This document shows positions 62,917 to 64,000 of a stretch of 64,000 bases of DNA, piece by piece (position 1 is the stretch's first letter; each line of letters starts with the position of its first letter). Source of the DNA: Thamnidium elegans (Eukaryota > Mucoromycota > Mucoromycetes > Mucorales > Mucoraceae). The position numbers and the translations under genes are program-made. The stretch is taken from positions 620,001 to 684,000 of the forward strand of contig JAIXMG010000009.1 of NCBI GenBank assembly GCA_025201345.1, written 5' to 3'. Under the pieces are notes generated by a model, which worked only from the letters and a program-made list of their open reading frames with translations, was not told where the DNA came from and ran no database searches.

Positions 62917-64000
62917 TATTATTAGATACGATTATTAGTCTCGACTTTAGTGGGATTTGCACTTATTTTTATTTGCTTTTTAGTCATATTTCCTGAAAAC
63001 AGCACCCGAACATTTGTACAACATTTGATTAAAGTGTTTGAAAAGGTCGATAGTATTACGGAGCGTCAAGTTTCCTCTTTTCTTCAAGTCACACAGTCGG
63101 GAAAATCCGATATAACCGATTCATTGACCTCCATACACAATACCGTTGACGCCATGATAACAACGCTAATACAAAAGAAGCGTATGGTCAGAAGAGAACC
63201 TTCGTATAACTATATTGCTCCTACCGACGTCAGCGAATTAAGTTCGCTTATCAAGACTTTAAGAGTACCTATTCAAGGATTAGGGCTAAGTAGAGCTATG
63301 GAAGAGAATATGCGAAAAGCGGAAACAAAAGTCTTTCAAGATATGGAACAAATGCAAGATATGCTAGATGAAGAAGAGCAGGATGGACATTTTGTTCGAA
63401 GACCTCGTAGTTTTTATGGAGGAACAGATGATGATGAGGAGTCTACAGATGATGATGATGATGAAAATACGGATCAAGATATATCTGACTTTATCGGTCC
63501 TCAATTTCCGTCCTCATCTGCCAGTAGTTCATTTTCAACAACGAGTACGACCGATTCATCACGCACTCGTAAAAGAAGAGTAAGATGGAACGACTCTATG
63601 AAAGTGATGTCGTATTGGCGTCAAGACTATGATGACGTACTGAATATTGTAAAACCAACCTATCTAGAATTAACAGAAGCCTGTTCGCTAGCCATAAAAG
63701 AATCAGTAAAAAGACTAAGAAGATTACAAGGTCTGGATCCAAGGTTTGAATATAGACCTTTCCTTTACTGTTATTATTATCGATGGAAAGTAGGAGAAGA
63801 ACAAATGGAAAAGGAGTCAAAGGAATTCGAGTACGCTAGATTAGCAGATCCTTCACTTCGATTATTTGAAGCTATGCAAAAATTCCACGACCAACGTCTA
63901 GTGGGTCTAGAAAAACTTTATACGAAATCAGGTGTTCCACGTCGGATCTTGTTCTTGTTATTGACGTTTCAGTTTAATCTGCATGCATATGCTGAGTCCG
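62254..64000 (+). CDS. ArAE-type fungal membrane transporter, 5' part (runs off the window)
   Basis: Two exons are visible (62254-62841, 62926 to the window end), about 554 residues so far. The N-terminus is basic (MKKTKKKSTRSKKSFKNAYR). Hydrophobic segments follow from IWVKILKANIAVTIALSLLL, with a FVYPNKSYGFIAEDVIFGG block and SASWAILGQFLA. After the splice come LLVSTLVGFALIFICFLVIF and a long cytosolic region rich in Asp/Glu (DDDEEST near 63430) and Ser/Thr. This layout is that of the fungal 'putative ER transporter, 6TM N-terminal' / aromatic acid exporter-like family, related to brefeldin A-sensitivity proteins. A second membrane half should lie beyond 64000. The intron contains a T-run of about 28 bases. 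Transported substrate is unknown. Confidence 0.8.

Overview
The window looks like nuclear DNA of an early-diverging fungus, most likely a Mucorales (Mucoromycota) species. The reasons are strong A+T richness, long poly(A)/poly(T) runs, compact genes with many short introns (mostly 50-110 bp), a fungal gene set (Vrg4-type GDP-mannose transporter, Fpk1/Nrc-2 kinase, Rho1 GEF with a CNH domain, HsbA-type wall protein), and repeat-derived proteins that I associate with Mucorales. Genus-level identity is inference. Exon structures were derived by hand from splice signals; for every gene called intact, the exon lengths sum to a multiple of three.

Layout. 276-14483 is a gene-dense housekeeping block: a wax-synthase-like acyltransferase, aldose 1-epimerase, a divergent pair of paralogous multi-pass membrane proteins, an ER-type UBX protein (ERAD), an RsmH/METTL15-like rRNA methyltransferase, a putative PP1-docking protein, an Fpk1/Nrc-2 kinase and actin-related protein 2. 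14500-25000 is a decayed accessory block holding gene relics, hAT transposase debris, and a 4.9 kb inverted structure. That structure has perfect 140-bp outer and 326-bp inner arms around two head-to-head, reciprocally truncated copies of a gene whose C-terminus carries a PD...E-x-K nuclease-like motif. 25211-32625 is dense again: ribosomal protein eL19 with a start codon split by an intron, a Rho GEF, and an M28 peptidase of the PSMA/Vps70 type. 32977-39040 mixes a Fanzor/OrfB-like relic, mitochondrial uL22 and a decaying SAC3-family pseudogene. 39458-47865 holds glucose-6-phosphate isomerase, the PI 4-kinase Pik1 and a three-repeat Myb protein. 48300-57600 is repeat-rich, with a nested TIR element carrying an OTU-like fragment, the HsbA-like gene, a small secreted cysteine-rich protein and a multi-frame relic. 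58426-64000 holds the GDP-mannose transporter, a second decayed member of the nuclease-like family, and the 5' part of an ArAE-type membrane transporter that runs off the window.

How the genes connect. Several act in polarised growth and secretion: Rho GEF, Arp2, Fpk1-type flippase kinase, Pik1, the GDP-mannose transporter and the HsbA-like wall protein. They are interleaved by strand and show no sign of being one functional cluster. The most unusual biology is in the accessory blocks: the nuclease-like family in an inverted, apparently conversion-homogenised arrangement, the shared transposon termini at two distant loci, and non-canonical splice structures (an AT|G split start and two GC-AG introns) in otherwise ordinary genes.
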